DNA from: Microvirga sp. VF16
Lineage (GTDB): Bacteria; Pseudomonadota; Alphaproteobacteria; Rhizobiales; Beijerinckiaceae
Direction of reading: 5' to 3'
DNA length: 64,000 nucleotides
Assembly (NCBI RefSeq): GCF_016864375.1
Contig: NZ_CP069357.1
Span: 124,001 to 188,000, forward strand
Position numbers and translations under genes: made by a program. The stretch's first letter is position 1. Every line of letters starts with the position of its first letter. A model generated the notes under the pieces. It ran no database searches, was not told the DNA's origin, and saw only the letters and a list, made by a program, of their open reading frames with translations. This document shows, piece after piece, positions 44,328 to 53,954 of the stretch.

Positions 44328-44394
44328 ATCTGTCCCTTAGGTTGGAAGCCTTCGAAGCCCAAGAACCTCATGGCTCCAAATTAACATCATGAAA

Positions 44395-44406
44395 TGGCGC
44401 CAATTT
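44395..44406. promoter_or_regulatory. shared operator-like 12-mer, upstream of the hydrolase/transporter operon
   Basis: TGGCGCCAATTT, with a TGGCGCCA palindromic core, lies 68 bases before the hydrolase start. The identical 12-mer is at 45978-45989 before hyuA, the other transcription unit of this cluster. The GntR-type regulator between them is the natural candidate to bind both. Confidence 0.45.
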
Positions 44407-45258
44407 CAAACGAAAATTTCTGTTCTCAACCTCGTTACTAAGCTTAAGCAGCGGACCGGAAATTACGCTCTTGGGCTTCTGAGCGGGATAGAGCTGTGAA
44501 TCGCTCCTTCGGGCGGGAGGCGGATCATGGCTCACTGCTTTTTCTCAATCGCAGGGTGCCGGTCGTAGACTGTGTCGGGGCGGGCCACTCCTGCCGGGCG
44601 GCGACCCGGCACACTGGTGGCAGCGATCGTTTCGCCATTAAGCTCATGCGGCGAAAGCGGCACTCCGGCTCCCCGACGCCGGCCCGTTAGCGGCGCCCGG
44701 CGTACAGGAGCGCGGCGCAAATCCCCAGTAGCGGGCAAGGCATGAAGCTGCCCGTTGAACCGCACCTCCCGCGTCGCCGCATGGTGATGCTCGACCAGCG
44801 CCTTCGAGTGGGAGATGCGATGGTACGCACCGCGCTCTAGGAGGCCATCAACGTGATACTCAGCCATGCCACGCGGTTCTCGGTTCTCAAGCGCTAGGCC
44901 ATGGAAGGGGCGCTGGCGCGCAAATCGGCCACCGTTCTGCATCGCATCTGGGTGGATGGCACGACCTTCCGCTGGGCAAGGAAGCCGCGATAGCGGCCTG
45001 ATCTGAGAAACGAGTTCAGAGCGGGAGCGCTCCCGTCCTGCTGAGGTCCCGTCGCCGGGACGAAGGAGCCGGAAAGCCGCAACAGCTTTTGTGGCAGGGC
45101 TTTCCCACTACATGTACCGAGATTGGTCACAAGATCCTCTCTGATGGCACGATGTGGCGGCCGAGTACCGACCAAGGACAGAAGCATGAGCGGGGGGTCG
45201 TGACGATCACTCAGGGGATTGACACTCAACAGCCCATTACAGAAGGCCAGCTTAAAGG
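44407..45258. other. mostly decayed mobile-element DNA
   Basis: No intact gene. On the plus strand about 44818-44991 carries the remains of an IS110 transposase end (listed separately); the rest has no supported feature. Confidence 0.5.
44818..44991 (+). pseudogene. IS110-family transposase C-terminal remnant
   Basis: With two in-frame stops, the sequence reads MVRTAL(stop)EAINVILSHATRFSVLKR(stop)AMEGALARKSATVLHRIW and VDGTTFRWARK. This follows the closing helix of IS110 transposases (YEAANVLL…ALARKLAVVLHRMWVDGTxFRW). Only the last 55 or so residues are left. Confidence 0.65.
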
Positions 45259-45933
45259 CTATGCAGAAGTGCCCTGGTTCATGCCAACGTGCCGCTCCGT
45301 GATAGCTCTCATCCGGTCAGCATCCTTGGTACGCAAGGCCTCAATCATCTCAAAGTGATCCCGTGCGGCTTGCTCAAGCTTAGCAGGAGTGTTGTTGGCA
45401 CGCTGGACTGCAAGGGGCACACGTGTCCGCAGGTCCCAGATGATCTCCACCATCACTGGGTTGTGACAGGCTTTCAGCAACTCCCGGTGGAAGTCATGAT
45501 TGGCGCTGTCTTGCTCGACCACTGTTCCAGTTCTTACCGTATCCGCGAAGACGCTCGCCAGATAAGAGAGCCGCGCAAGCGACTCGCTCGTAACATTCGC
45601 TACCAATTCGTCGACGATCGACATTTCGACAAGGGCTCTGGCTCGGAAAATGTTCTTCACGTAAGCCTGATCTACCGGTGGAACGTAGTAACCTCGATTG
45701 GGAATTCTTTGGACGATCTTGCGTGAGTGCAATTGGTCTAAAGCGTGGCGGAGCGTGAGGCGCGTGCAACCGTAACGCTCTTCAAGGTCGATCTGCTTGA
45801 GCCACATCCCGGGCGCCAAGGCACCGCTGTAAATATCGGCCTCAATCATCTCCGCAAGCGAACCGCCCGCTCGGGCACCGCCTCTCGCGACTCCTACATC
45901 CTGCAAGTGAAGCACTCCTTGAATGGGGAACAT
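45259..45933 (-). CDS. GntR-family regulator (FadR/VanR type)
   Basis: I start at the ATG of MFPIQGVLHLQDVGVARGG (45933). The N-terminal winged helix (AEMIEADIYSGALAPGMWLK, QIDLEERYGCTRLTLRHALD) is followed by an FCD ligand domain (FRARALVEMSIVDELV, DFHRELLKACHNPVMVEIIW, HFEMIEALRTKDADRM). FCD regulators respond to carboxylic or amino acid metabolites. It lies between the importer/hydrolase operon and hyuAB, divergent from the latter, and probably represses both until the substrate is present. Confidence 0.88.
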   Translation of the reverse strand: MFPIQGVLHLQDVGVARGGARAGGSLAEMIEADIYSGALAPGMWLKQIDLEERYGCTRLTLRHALDQLHSRKIVQRIPNRGYYVPPVDQAYVKNIFRARALVEMSIVDELVANVTSESLARLSYLASVFADTVRTGTVVEQDSANHDFHRELLKACHNPVMVEIIWDLRTRVPLAVQRANNTPAKLEQAARDHFEMIEALRTKDADRMRAITERHVGMNQGTSA

Positions 45934-45977
45934 ATCTCCCCTAACACATAATAAGCGCCATTGACATCCTCGCATTT

Positions 45978-45989
45978 TGGCGCCAATTT
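45978..45989. promoter_or_regulatory. shared operator-like 12-mer, upstream of hyuA
   Basis: TGGCGCCAATTT lies within the 91 bases between the divergent GntR and hyuA genes and repeats exactly the word at 44395-44406. Here it is part of the perfect palindrome TTGGCGCCAA. Confidence 0.5.
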
Positions 45990-46024
45990 AAGAAACTATC
46001 GGATTTTTAGATGACGAGGCTTCC

Positions 46025-48100
46025 TTGCTCAATAAGATTGGATCCCGCTTCCGCGTGGGTGTCGACTCCGGTGGCACCTTTACTGATATTTGCATCTTCG
46101 ACGAGGAGAAGTCGGAGGTCTTCGTCTGGAAGGTGTCCAGCACTCCCGCCGATCCATCAGAAGGTATCGTGAACGGCATCACTCAGGGGCTCCGGGCCAT
46201 GCCTGAGCCGGGCCATCCTGACAAAGTGGCCTATTTCGGCCACGGCACGACCGTTGGCACCAATGCACTGATCCAGGGGCGCGGCGCCGAATGCGGCCTC
46301 ATCACAACCGACGGCTTTCGCGACGTACTGGAAATTGGACGGCAGAAGCGCCCGGAGCTTTACTCTCTTCAAAGCGTCAAGCCTCCGATCCTGGCGACGC
46401 GTGACAGGCGTCTTGAGGTGCGCGAACGCGTACTCTTTGACGGTACTGTTGCCACGCCGCTGCATGAGGACGATGTTCGGACGGCGGTGCGAAAGCTGAA
46501 AGAGCAAGGCGTGACGGCAATTGCTATCTGTACGCTCTTCTCGTTCGTGGAACCGCACCATGAGAAGCGGATCCGTGACATCGTTCTGGAGGAAATTCCG
46601 GGCGCATTCCTCAGTGTCTCGCATGAGATTGCTCCCGAATTCCGCGAGTACGAGCGCATGTCGACGACGGTGGTCAATGCCTATCTCGGCCCGATTATGC
46701 GTCAGTATCTCGACCGCTTGTCGCCAAGGCTCGAGGAAGCGGGCATCTCCGCAGAGCCTCGTCTCACGCAAAGCAATGGCGGCGTGATCTCGTGCGAAAC
46801 GGCGCGAAACCAACCCGTACGGACAGTGCTGTCAGGACCTGCCGCCGGTGTCACAGCGGCCTTGGAAGTGGGCCGTACGACGGGGATTGATAATCTTATC
46901 ACATTCGACATGGGCGGAACGTCGAGCGACGTCTCGCTGATCGACCGCGGCCGCCCTCAGATGGCGAACGACATCGAGGTTCATGGTTACCCCCTGAAGG
47001 TGCCCATGCTCGACATTCACACCGTTGGCGCCGGCGGCGGTTCGATCGCGTCTGTGGACAACGGTCTCCTCAAGGTCGGCCCCCGCAGTGCTGGAGCTGC
47101 TCCCGGGCCGGTCTGCTACGGGCTCGGCAATGAGGAGCCGACCGTTACGGATGCGAACGTGGTGCTCGGCGTGCTGAATCAGACGCATCTGCTCAATGGC
47201 CGCATGCCGATCGATGCGGAAGCGTCCCGCCGAGCGATCAAGCGGCTTGCGGATCAACTGGGCATCGAGCCGATTGAGGCGGCACAGGGCATCATCCGCG
47301 TCGTGACGGCGAACATGGCCAAGGCCATTCGGGTCATTTCCGTCGAGCGCGGCTACGATCCCCGAGACTACACGATGCTTGCCTTCGGCGGCGCGGGCCC
47401 GATTCATGCATGCCGTCTGGCCAAGGAGCTTGAGATCCCAAAGGTGCTCATTCCGAAGCATCCGGGTATTATGTGCGCGATCGGTCTGCTGCAGGCCGAT
47501 CTGCGAACCAACATTTCGCTGACGCGTATGACGCCACTGTCCCTGGAGGCTCTATCAACGATCGAAGCCGGCTTCTCGCAGCTCCGTGAGCGTGCGGATG
47601 CCTGGTTCAATCTCGAGGCGATTCCGCGGGAAGCGAGAACGCTGCGGCTTGCAATCGACATGCGGTATGGCGGCCAAGCCTATGAACTCACGGTCGAATG
47701 GCCGGAGGGACTGCACGGAAAGAAGCTCATCGACTCCCTCAGAAGCAATTTCGAAGACGCTCACAAGCAGCTCTATGGCTATATCGCCGCCGAAGAGCCG
47801 GTTCAGGTGACGACGCTTCGGGTCGAGGCCATTGGACATGTTCCGAAGGCTGATCCCAAGCGCAGCGGGCCGGCAGCCGGCAAGGCGGAGGATGCCATTG
47901 TGGGAACGAGAAGCGTCTACCTGCCAGAGCTTGGACGTTTCACGGATTGTCCGCTCTACCAGCGAGAGCATCTCGGCCCTGACCACACGATTTCCGGACC
48001 CGCCATCATTGAGCAGATGGACTCAACAACCCTTCTCCTTCCGGGCCAGAAGGCAAGCGTCGACCATTACCTGAATCTCCTGATCGAGTGGCAATCATGA
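46025..48100 (+). CDS. hyuA: hydantoinase/oxoprolinase family protein, subunit A
   Basis: The 691-residue protein starts with the ASKHA-type phosphate motif VGVDSGGTFTDICIFD and shows GHGTTVGTNALIQGRGAECG, LITFDMGGTSSDVSLIDRG, HTVGAGGGSIASVD and FGGAGPIHA. These belong to ATP-dependent N-methylhydantoinase A, 5-oxoprolinase and acetone carboxylase families. With HyuB it would open a cyclic amide such as a hydantoin or oxoproline-like ring, using ATP. Its stop overlaps the hyuB start (ATGA). The exact substrate is unknown. Confidence 0.93.
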   Translation: MLNKIGSRFRVGVDSGGTFTDICIFDEEKSEVFVWKVSSTPADPSEGIVNGITQGLRAMPEPGHPDKVAYFGHGTTVGTNALIQGRGAECGLITTDGFRDVLEIGRQKRPELYSLQSVKPPILATRDRRLEVRERVLFDGTVATPLHEDDVRTAVRKLKEQGVTAIAICTLFSFVEPHHEKRIRDIVLEEIPGAFLSVSHEIAPEFREYERMSTTVVNAYLGPIMRQYLDRLSPRLEEAGISAEPRLTQSNGGVISCETARNQPVRTVLSGPAAGVTAALEVGRTTGIDNLITFDMGGTSSDVSLIDRGRPQMANDIEVHGYPLKVPMLDIHTVGAGGGSIASVDNGLLKVGPRSAGAAPGPVCYGLGNEEPTVTDANVVLGVLNQTHLLNGRMPIDAEASRRAIKRLADQLGIEPIEAAQGIIRVVTANMAKAIRVISVERGYDPRDYTMLAFGGAGPIHACRLAKELEIPKVLIPKHPGIMCAIGLLQADLRTNISLTRMTPLSLEALSTIEAGFSQLRERADAWFNLEAIPREARTLRLAIDMRYGGQAYELTVEWPEGLHGKKLIDSLRSNFEDAHKQLYGYIAAEEPVQVTTLRVEAIGHVPKADPKRSGPAAGKAEDAIVGTRSVYLPELGRFTDCPLYQREHLGPDHTISGPAIIEQMDSTTLLLPGQKASVDHYLNLLIEWQS

Positions 48101-49761
48101 ACCAGATCCCGAACTTTCGCGACATGTCGGGCACTTCCATCGACCCAGTCACCGTTGAGGTGATCGGCAGCGCTCTCTCGACGATTGTCGAGGAGATGGG
48201 CAAAGCCATTGTCAGGGCCGCCTACTCCACGAACATCAAGGAGCGGCAAGATTGCTCCACGGTGATCTTCGATGCCGACGGGCGGACAATTGCCCAGGCG
48301 GAGCGCATTCCCATTCACTTGGGATCGCTCCTCGGCATCGCCGACTACGTACTCAAGCATGTCGATCTTGCGACCGTCGAGCCGGGCGATGTGTTCATCG
48401 GCAACGATGCCCATACGGGCGGTGGGACGCACCTCAACGACATCGTCTTTCTGGAACCGGTTTTCTTTGAAGGCGAGCTAGTGGCGTGGGTTACCAACCT
48501 CGCGCATCATTCGGATTTCGTGGATCGCGGCCACGCACATATCTTCCAGGAAGGCCTGCGCATCCCGCCGATCCGGCTCTACCGAAAAGGCGTGCTGCAG
48601 CAGGATGTCATGGATCTGGTCCTGCTCAACTGCCAAGTCCCGCGCGAACGCATCAACGACTTCAGAGCTCAGATGGCTGCCAACCGACTTGGTGTTCAAC
48701 GCTATCAGGCCCTGTGCGCGAAGTACGGCAAGGATGTCGTGAAGGCCGCCGCGGCGGAAGTGCTGAACTATGCCGACCGCAAGACCCGAGCAGGAATCGC
48801 CAGGATTCCCGACGGGATCTACGAGCATAGCTGCCGTTTCGACAGCAATCTTGTTGATGAGGTGATGGAGCTGAAGGTCAAGATCAAGGTGCGCGGGGAT
48901 GAGATATTCTTCGACCTGTCCGGCAACCCGGATCAGGTACGCGCCCCGATCAACATGGTCTATACGGCAACGCTGGCAACGGTCTACTTCGCCGTCAAGA
49001 CACTCGTAGACCCGGACATCCCGGCTAACTCCGGCTTCCATCGTCCCATTCATGTTTCGGCACCGGAAGGATCATTGTTTAACGCCGTGGCACCGGCAGC
49101 AGTCTATAGCCGAACCGATCCGGCCCAGCGCCTTGTAGACTTGATTTTTGCGGCTCTATCCAAGGCCATCCCGGACGAGGTCTGTGCTGCCTGCACGGGA
49201 GGCGGATTGATGACCTTCAGTGGAATTCACCCCCGCACGAACCGCTTCTACGTCTATAACGAGATGTGTGGCGGCAGCATGGGGGCTCGTGCAGACAAGG
49301 ATGGCCTTGATGGCGTACAGGTGCATACCACCAATACGGCCAATATCCCGATCGAAGCTCTCGAGTTCGAGCATCCAATCATGGTTGAACGCTATGAGCT
49401 GGTGCGAGATTCAGGCGGTCCCGGCCAGTGGAGAGGTGGCATGACCATCCGACGCCAAGTGAAAGCGCTCGATCACACGGCGACAGTTTCTGCCGGCGGG
49501 ACGAACGCCATTGTTCCGCCCTGGGGCTTGTTCGGTGGGCTTGATGGAACGACCACCAATGTCGAACTAGGGGACGGCGTCGCTCCTCTGAAGAAGCGGG
49601 TCGGACGTGTCGGTCCCGGTCAGACGCTCGCCATGGTCGCATCATCGGGAGGCGGATACGGCGACCCGAAGAAGCGGGATCGCGCGCTTGTTCTGAAGGA
49701 TTTGCGCGAGGACCGTATCTCCGAAAAGGCGGCCCGTGAGATTTATGGTCTCGAGCTATGA
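48097..49761 (+). CDS. hyuB: hydantoinase/oxoprolinase family protein, subunit B
   Basis: ATG 48097 overlaps the hyuA stop. The protein (about 554 residues) matches HyuB: DPVTVEVIGSALSTIVEEMG, IPIHLGSLLGIADYVLKH, NDAHTGGGTHLNDIVFLEPV, HHSDFVDRGHAHIFQEGLRI, ending SSGGGYGDPKKRD. It contains the GG(T)H-type metal and substrate region of the family. It is the second subunit of the ring-opening enzyme. The next gene overlaps its stop (ATGAGG), so the opine-dehydrogenase-like protein belongs to the same operon. Confidence 0.93.
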   Translation: MNQIPNFRDMSGTSIDPVTVEVIGSALSTIVEEMGKAIVRAAYSTNIKERQDCSTVIFDADGRTIAQAERIPIHLGSLLGIADYVLKHVDLATVEPGDVFIGNDAHTGGGTHLNDIVFLEPVFFEGELVAWVTNLAHHSDFVDRGHAHIFQEGLRIPPIRLYRKGVLQQDVMDLVLLNCQVPRERINDFRAQMAANRLGVQRYQALCAKYGKDVVKAAAAEVLNYADRKTRAGIARIPDGIYEHSCRFDSNLVDEVMELKVKIKVRGDEIFFDLSGNPDQVRAPINMVYTATLATVYFAVKTLVDPDIPANSGFHRPIHVSAPEGSLFNAVAPAAVYSRTDPAQRLVDLIFAALSKAIPDEVCAACTGGGLMTFSGIHPRTNRFYVYNEMCGGSMGARADKDGLDGVQVHTTNTANIPIEALEFEHPIMVERYELVRDSGGPGQWRGGMTIRRQVKALDHTATVSAGGTNAIVPPWGLFGGLDGTTTNVELGDGVAPLKKRVGRVGPGQTLAMVASSGGGYGDPKKRDRALVLKDLREDRISEKAAREIYGLEL

Positions 49762-50708
49762 GGGTGGGTATCGTCGGATGCGGCGGTGTTGCCCTGGGCT
49801 ATGCCGCCTTTCTCCTGAAGGGCGGCCACCAGGCTATTGTCTGGTCGCCATCCGGCGCGAGCGCTCGCTCCCTTGTTGACCAGGACCTCACAGTATCCGG
49901 AACCTTGGAGGGCAGCTTCCGCATTCGCGTGGCCCAATCTCCCGAAGAGTTGGTTTCGGACGCGGAAGTCGTCATTATTGCCGTCCCCGGCTATGGGCAT
50001 CGCTCCGTCATGGATGCGGTCATCCCGTTCGCGCGGGGTGGACAGTCCTTCATTGTCAGCGCTCAATTGTCCTTGAGCGGCGTCTACCTGCAACGCCACC
50101 TCACTGCCCGGGGGATCCAGGCGGATGTCCTGGCCTGGGCGACAACAGTCCTGATGGGCCGGCGCACGGGATCATCAAGCGTCGCGATCGGGGGTATCCG
50201 GAGTATGCTGGAGATTGCAGCCCTCCCCGCAGAGGCCGGCGAAAGATGCCTCAATCTGTGCCGTGTGCTGTTTGGCGACAGATTTAGGCTTGTCCCGGAT
50301 ATTTTTGCCATTGCCCTCGGCAATCTCAATCCCCCGATCCATCTCGCGAGCGCGCTATGCAATTTCACGCGGATCGAGAAGGGCGAGTATTGGGCAAACT
50401 ACGACGGCATCACGCCATCTGTCGCACGGCTCATCGAGGCGCTTGATCAAGAGCGGCTGGAACTGGCTAAAGCCTACCGAGTGAAAGTTCGCACTGTCCA
50501 GGAACACTACTGCCTGAGCTTCGGCTTCGATGAGGGGTGCTCGATCGCCGAGATGGCAGCGATGGTTCATACGAAGCGTCAGGGCCCGCCGGGCCCAACG
50601 TCCCTGAGCACGCGATTCGTTACTGAAGATGTTCCTTTCGGGATCGTGCCTCTCGTTGAGCTAGCCCATCTTATGCACGAGACGACTGGGAAGGGCTGGC
50701 GGATGTAG
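49758..50708 (+). pseudogene. opine dehydrogenase-like protein, cut by an IS1380-family element
   Basis: The start overlaps the hyuB stop. A Rossmann motif (VGIVGCGGVALGYAAFLL) opens the protein, followed by AEVVIIAVPGYGHRSVMD and, at about 185-225, the C-terminal catalytic domain (FAIALGNLNPPIHLASALCN) of the NAD/NADP octopine/nopaline dehydrogenase family. The frame reads into IS DNA after LAHLMHETTG and stops at 50708. The missing end, GIPMPLHQAGVQIFSALYGR and DFASENDLLKFV, is found at about 52290-52415 past the insertion. Family members join an amino acid and a keto acid by reductive amination, or the reverse. Confidence 0.85.
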
Positions 50709-50784
50709 CTTAAGCAGTTGAAGCAGCGTAGGATTTGGTTGCTGACACCGATCCTGTACTCCCTTCAAGGCTGCCACACCCGCC

Positions 50785-52140
50785 ATGACGGACGATACAA
50801 CCGCGACGTTCCTGTTTCCAGCCGTTGGCCGCAAGAAGATCACCGCCGCTTTCGATGGTGGGCGCCTGTCATCAGACGGTGGCGTCCTGCTCCTGGCGCA
50901 GGCCGAGCGCCGGCTTGGGATCGCCGAGCGGCTGGCGCGCGTCATCCCGGATCGGCGTGATCCGGAGCGGATCAAGCATGCGATCCCGGACATGATCCGC
51001 GCCCGCATCTTTGCCATCGCGTGCGGTTATGAGGACTGCAACGACTTTGGCCCGCTGCGCTCCGATCCGGCGTTCAAGCTCGCCTGCGGGCGCTTGCCCG
51101 AGACGGGTGCGGATCTCGCCTCGCAGCCAACCCTTTCCCGCCTGGAGAATACACCGACGATCCGCGACGCGATCCGCCTGACCTATGCTCTGATCGATCA
51201 ATGGATGGCCAGCTATGCCACACCGCCTCATGGCGTGGTGCTGGACATCGACGACACCTGTGACGTGGTGCACGGGCATCAGCAACTGTCGCTGTTCAAT
51301 GCCCATTACGACGAACGCTGCTTTCTGCCCATCCATGTCTACGACACGCAGACGGGCCGGCCTGTTGCGGTTGTGCTGCGCCCCGGCAAGACGCCCTCCG
51401 GCCGTGAGGTGCAGGCTTACCTGCGACGCCTCGTGCGGCGCATCCGCACGCGCTGGCCGACCACGCAGATCACGATCCGCGGCGACAGTCACTATGCCCG
51501 TCCCGAAGTCATGGACTTCTGCGAGGCGAATGGCCTCAGCTACATCTTCGGGCTGACCGGCACCCGGCCGCTCACGGCCAAAGTTCAGGATATGGCCGAT
51601 GCGGTGCGCACCCAACGGGCGCTGGAGGACTGCGAGGTCGTTCGCGGTTTTGCCGAGACGAAACACCGGGCTGGAAGTTGGTCGTGCGAGCGTCGCGCGG
51701 TCGCTCGCATCGAGGCCACCCGCCTGGGGCTCGACATCCGCTTTGTCGTCACCAACCTGATCGGAACAAGCCCGCAGATTCTCTACGAGAGCCTGTACTG
51801 TGCCCGAGGCCAAGCGGAGAACTGGATCAAATTCCACAAGACCCAACTGGCCTCCGACCGGACTTCCTGTCGGCGAGTGGTGGCCAACCAGGTCCGGCTG
51901 GTGCTGCACACGGCAGCCTACTGGCTGATGCTGTCGGTGCGGGATGCCATCCCAACTCTGCGCGATCTCGCCCGGGCCGAGTTCGCGACGCTGCGCCTTC
52001 GCCTGCTCAAGATCGCCGTGCGGGTGCAGGAAAGCGCCAGTCGCATCCGGCTGGCCTATGCCTCGTGCTGTCCGGAAGCGGATCTCTTCCGCCGTCTTGC
52101 GGGGGCTCTCGCATCCAGGCCACGGACGGCCTCGCCATGA
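50785..52140 (+). CDS. IS1380-family transposase
   Basis: The 451-residue protein has the family sequence FPAVGRKKITAAFDGGRLSS, DGGVLLLAQAERRLGIAERL, then DIDDTCDVVHGHQQLSLFNA, ITIRGDSHYARPEVMDFCEA (the DDE aspartates) and the C-terminal ENWIKFHKTQLASDRTSCRR. Full length. It is the insertion that has split the opine-dehydrogenase-like gene; the element runs from about 50710 to about 52270, but I could not define exact terminal repeats. Confidence 0.93.
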   Translation: MTDDTTATFLFPAVGRKKITAAFDGGRLSSDGGVLLLAQAERRLGIAERLARVIPDRRDPERIKHAIPDMIRARIFAIACGYEDCNDFGPLRSDPAFKLACGRLPETGADLASQPTLSRLENTPTIRDAIRLTYALIDQWMASYATPPHGVVLDIDDTCDVVHGHQQLSLFNAHYDERCFLPIHVYDTQTGRPVAVVLRPGKTPSGREVQAYLRRLVRRIRTRWPTTQITIRGDSHYARPEVMDFCEANGLSYIFGLTGTRPLTAKVQDMADAVRTQRALEDCEVVRGFAETKHRAGSWSCERRAVARIEATRLGLDIRFVVTNLIGTSPQILYESLYCARGQAENWIKFHKTQLASDRTSCRRVVANQVRLVLHTAAYWLMLSVRDAIPTLRDLARAEFATLRLRLLKIAVRVQESASRIRLAYASCCPEADLFRRLAGALASRPRTASP

Positions 52141-52270
52141 GCGAGGGGGCAGCCATCGCCCTCATCAACCCGTCGTCCCCGCCAACGCGTTCCCCACGTT
52201 CCAGACCTCGCGGCGGTGAAAGAAACGCAGCGGATCGGCACGCCCGGGCTGCAAATCAAATCATCCCAAC

Positions 52271-52415
52271 CAACTCTGGTGAATACGATGGGCTAGGGGC
52301 TCGGCAAGGTATTCCGATGCCGCTTCATCAGGCGGGGGTACAAATATTCAGTGCACTTTATGGGCGCGATTTCGCCAGCGAGAATGATCTTCTCAAATTC
52401 GTTCTGCAAGATTGA
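52271..52415 (+). pseudogene. opine dehydrogenase-like gene, 3' remnant
   Basis: EYDGLGARQGIPMPLHQAGV, QIFSALYGRDFASENDLLKF and VLQD close the opine dehydrogenase family protein that begins at 49758. The frame is open into the transposon but only this part has family character. Confidence 0.8.
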
Positions 52416-52910
52416 TTGCGGTAGGCAGGGTGCGGTTGTTCCCCATGCGGTCAGGTTGCTGCCCGGGAAGTGGGACATAGAAGAAAATATGCGATACCTT
52501 CGGTAACATTTTCTCGCCAAACGATAGCTTCTACAAGCGGTTAGCAGCGTCAATTTAGCAGCTTGGGACAAATCTACTCCTCCGCCGAGGAGCCTCATCA
52601 GGAAATCACGCTCCTCTGTAGCGCGCGAGGCGTCTCTCAACATGAACAGACGCCCCTGGTGACACAAGAAAAATCTTCAGGCTTGGGACAGCGCGTGGTC
52701 AGGGCTGACTGTGTGCGGCCTTATGCGGCTCACAGGCCGCGGGCCCGAACGGAAGTCCGCGGATCAGGTCCAAGTCAAAAGCACGTGCTCACGGCACCTG
52801 TTGAAAAGCTGGTCGTCCTGATGCCGTCTCAGGGACCGTTGCGCCGTCTCTCTCCTTCGACCATCCTAACAACTAGGATCATAACATTGCTTTTTAAGTT
52901 CCATACAACA
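52416..52910. other. gene-free stretch
   Basis: About 500 bases after the opine-dehydrogenase remnant, before the stop of the LysR gene. I see no supported gene, repeat or RNA. Confidence 0.4.
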
Positions 52911-53831
52911 CTAAAGCAAACGTCCACGGAGATGGCCTTCCGCCACCACTCTGATTATTATCTGGCGCAGTAAATCCCTAACGGCGCTAGCTGATGATGA
53001 AAGACTGGAGAACTCATGCCATACAAAGGATAACGTGCGCTCAATGGATGGATTGACGATACGCGTTGCGGTCAATAGTCCAGCTTCGATTTCCGTCGCG
53101 AAGGCGGAATAAGGGACGATCGTGTAGGCTGGTCCATTTATAACGATACTGCGGAAAACGGATAGGGAGTCCTGCTCAATCGCGACTCTAACTCGGTGCC
53201 CCTCACGTGCCGCTGTGTTTTCCAGATCAATGCGAAGCTGGTTTCTCCGCCCTCCCATAACCAATGAATAGTTCGCGAGATTGCGGAAGTCTATTTCTCC
53301 ATGAGTATCTCCGGGTGGCACACGCCCGACCATATACAGGTCCTGAGCGATAACAGGCACGGTTGCTGCACCCGCTAGCGTCGCGACGTTGGGTAACAGG
53401 GCAAAATCTACTTGGCGTGAGGTCACTAGATCATCACTCGCAACGCGCATCAGATCGAGTATGACGAGACGGATATGCGGATAGGTTTGGCGTGTTTCCC
53501 AGAACAACTTTCCGGCGAGTAACGATGCAACAGACGAGGCAAGGACGATCCGGACTTCACCCGCCAGTTCGTTAGCCGCATTGATGGTCTCTTCCCGCAC
53601 CTGATCGACATGCCTGAACAGCGACTGTGCGCCCCTGGACAGCCGCTCACCTGCATCCGTCAGACGAACGCCTTTTGTGCTGCGTTCGAAAAGCTGCACG
53701 CCAAGCTCGTCTTCCAATGCCTTGATGTGGGTTGAAAAAGCCGGTTGCGCCAGGTGAACTTTGCGGGCGGCGGCTGAAATGCTCCCGCATTGAACTGCTT
53801 CCAAAAAATACCGGAGTTGGTCGAGCTTCAT
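52911..53831 (-). CDS. LysR-family transcriptional regulator
   Basis: I start at the ATG of MKLDQLRYFLEAVQCGSISA (53831); 53843 is four codons longer. The N-terminal winged helix (AARKVHLAQPAFSTHIKALE, DELGVQLFERSTKGVRLTDA) and the LysR substrate domain (about 90-300) are typical. It is divergent from the URO-D-family gene, with 123 bases between. That gap holds an AT-rich dyad around TATAGTATTTTTTGTATA, which could be its binding site. It probably controls the following transporter operon. Confidence 0.92.
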   Translation of the reverse strand: MKLDQLRYFLEAVQCGSISAAARKVHLAQPAFSTHIKALEDELGVQLFERSTKGVRLTDAGERLSRGAQSLFRHVDQVREETINAANELAGEVRIVLASSVASLLAGKLFWETRQTYPHIRLVILDLMRVASDDLVTSRQVDFALLPNVATLAGAATVPVIAQDLYMVGRVPPGDTHGEIDFRNLANYSLVMGGRRNQLRIDLENTAAREGHRVRVAIEQDSLSVFRSIVINGPAYTIVPYSAFATEIEAGLLTATRIVNPSIERTLSFVWHEFSSLSSSASAVRDLLRQIIIRVVAEGHLRGRLL

Positions 53832-53954
53832 CAATGAAACCATCTTTCATATCGCAAGACGCGATAGAGGGTATCTTGATATAGTATTTTTTGTATAGCC
53901 GTCGATTGCGTATTTGTGACGGAAACATGATCGTAACGACGAACCGAGGCATTC

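Noticed and set aside
44532..44942. 136-codon minus-strand reading frame
   Set aside because: It is antisense to an IS110 remnant and looks like a shadow of it.
50710..52270. Exact terminal repeats of the IS1380 element
   Set aside because: Only a short TTGGTTG is shared by the two ends, too little to define boundaries.
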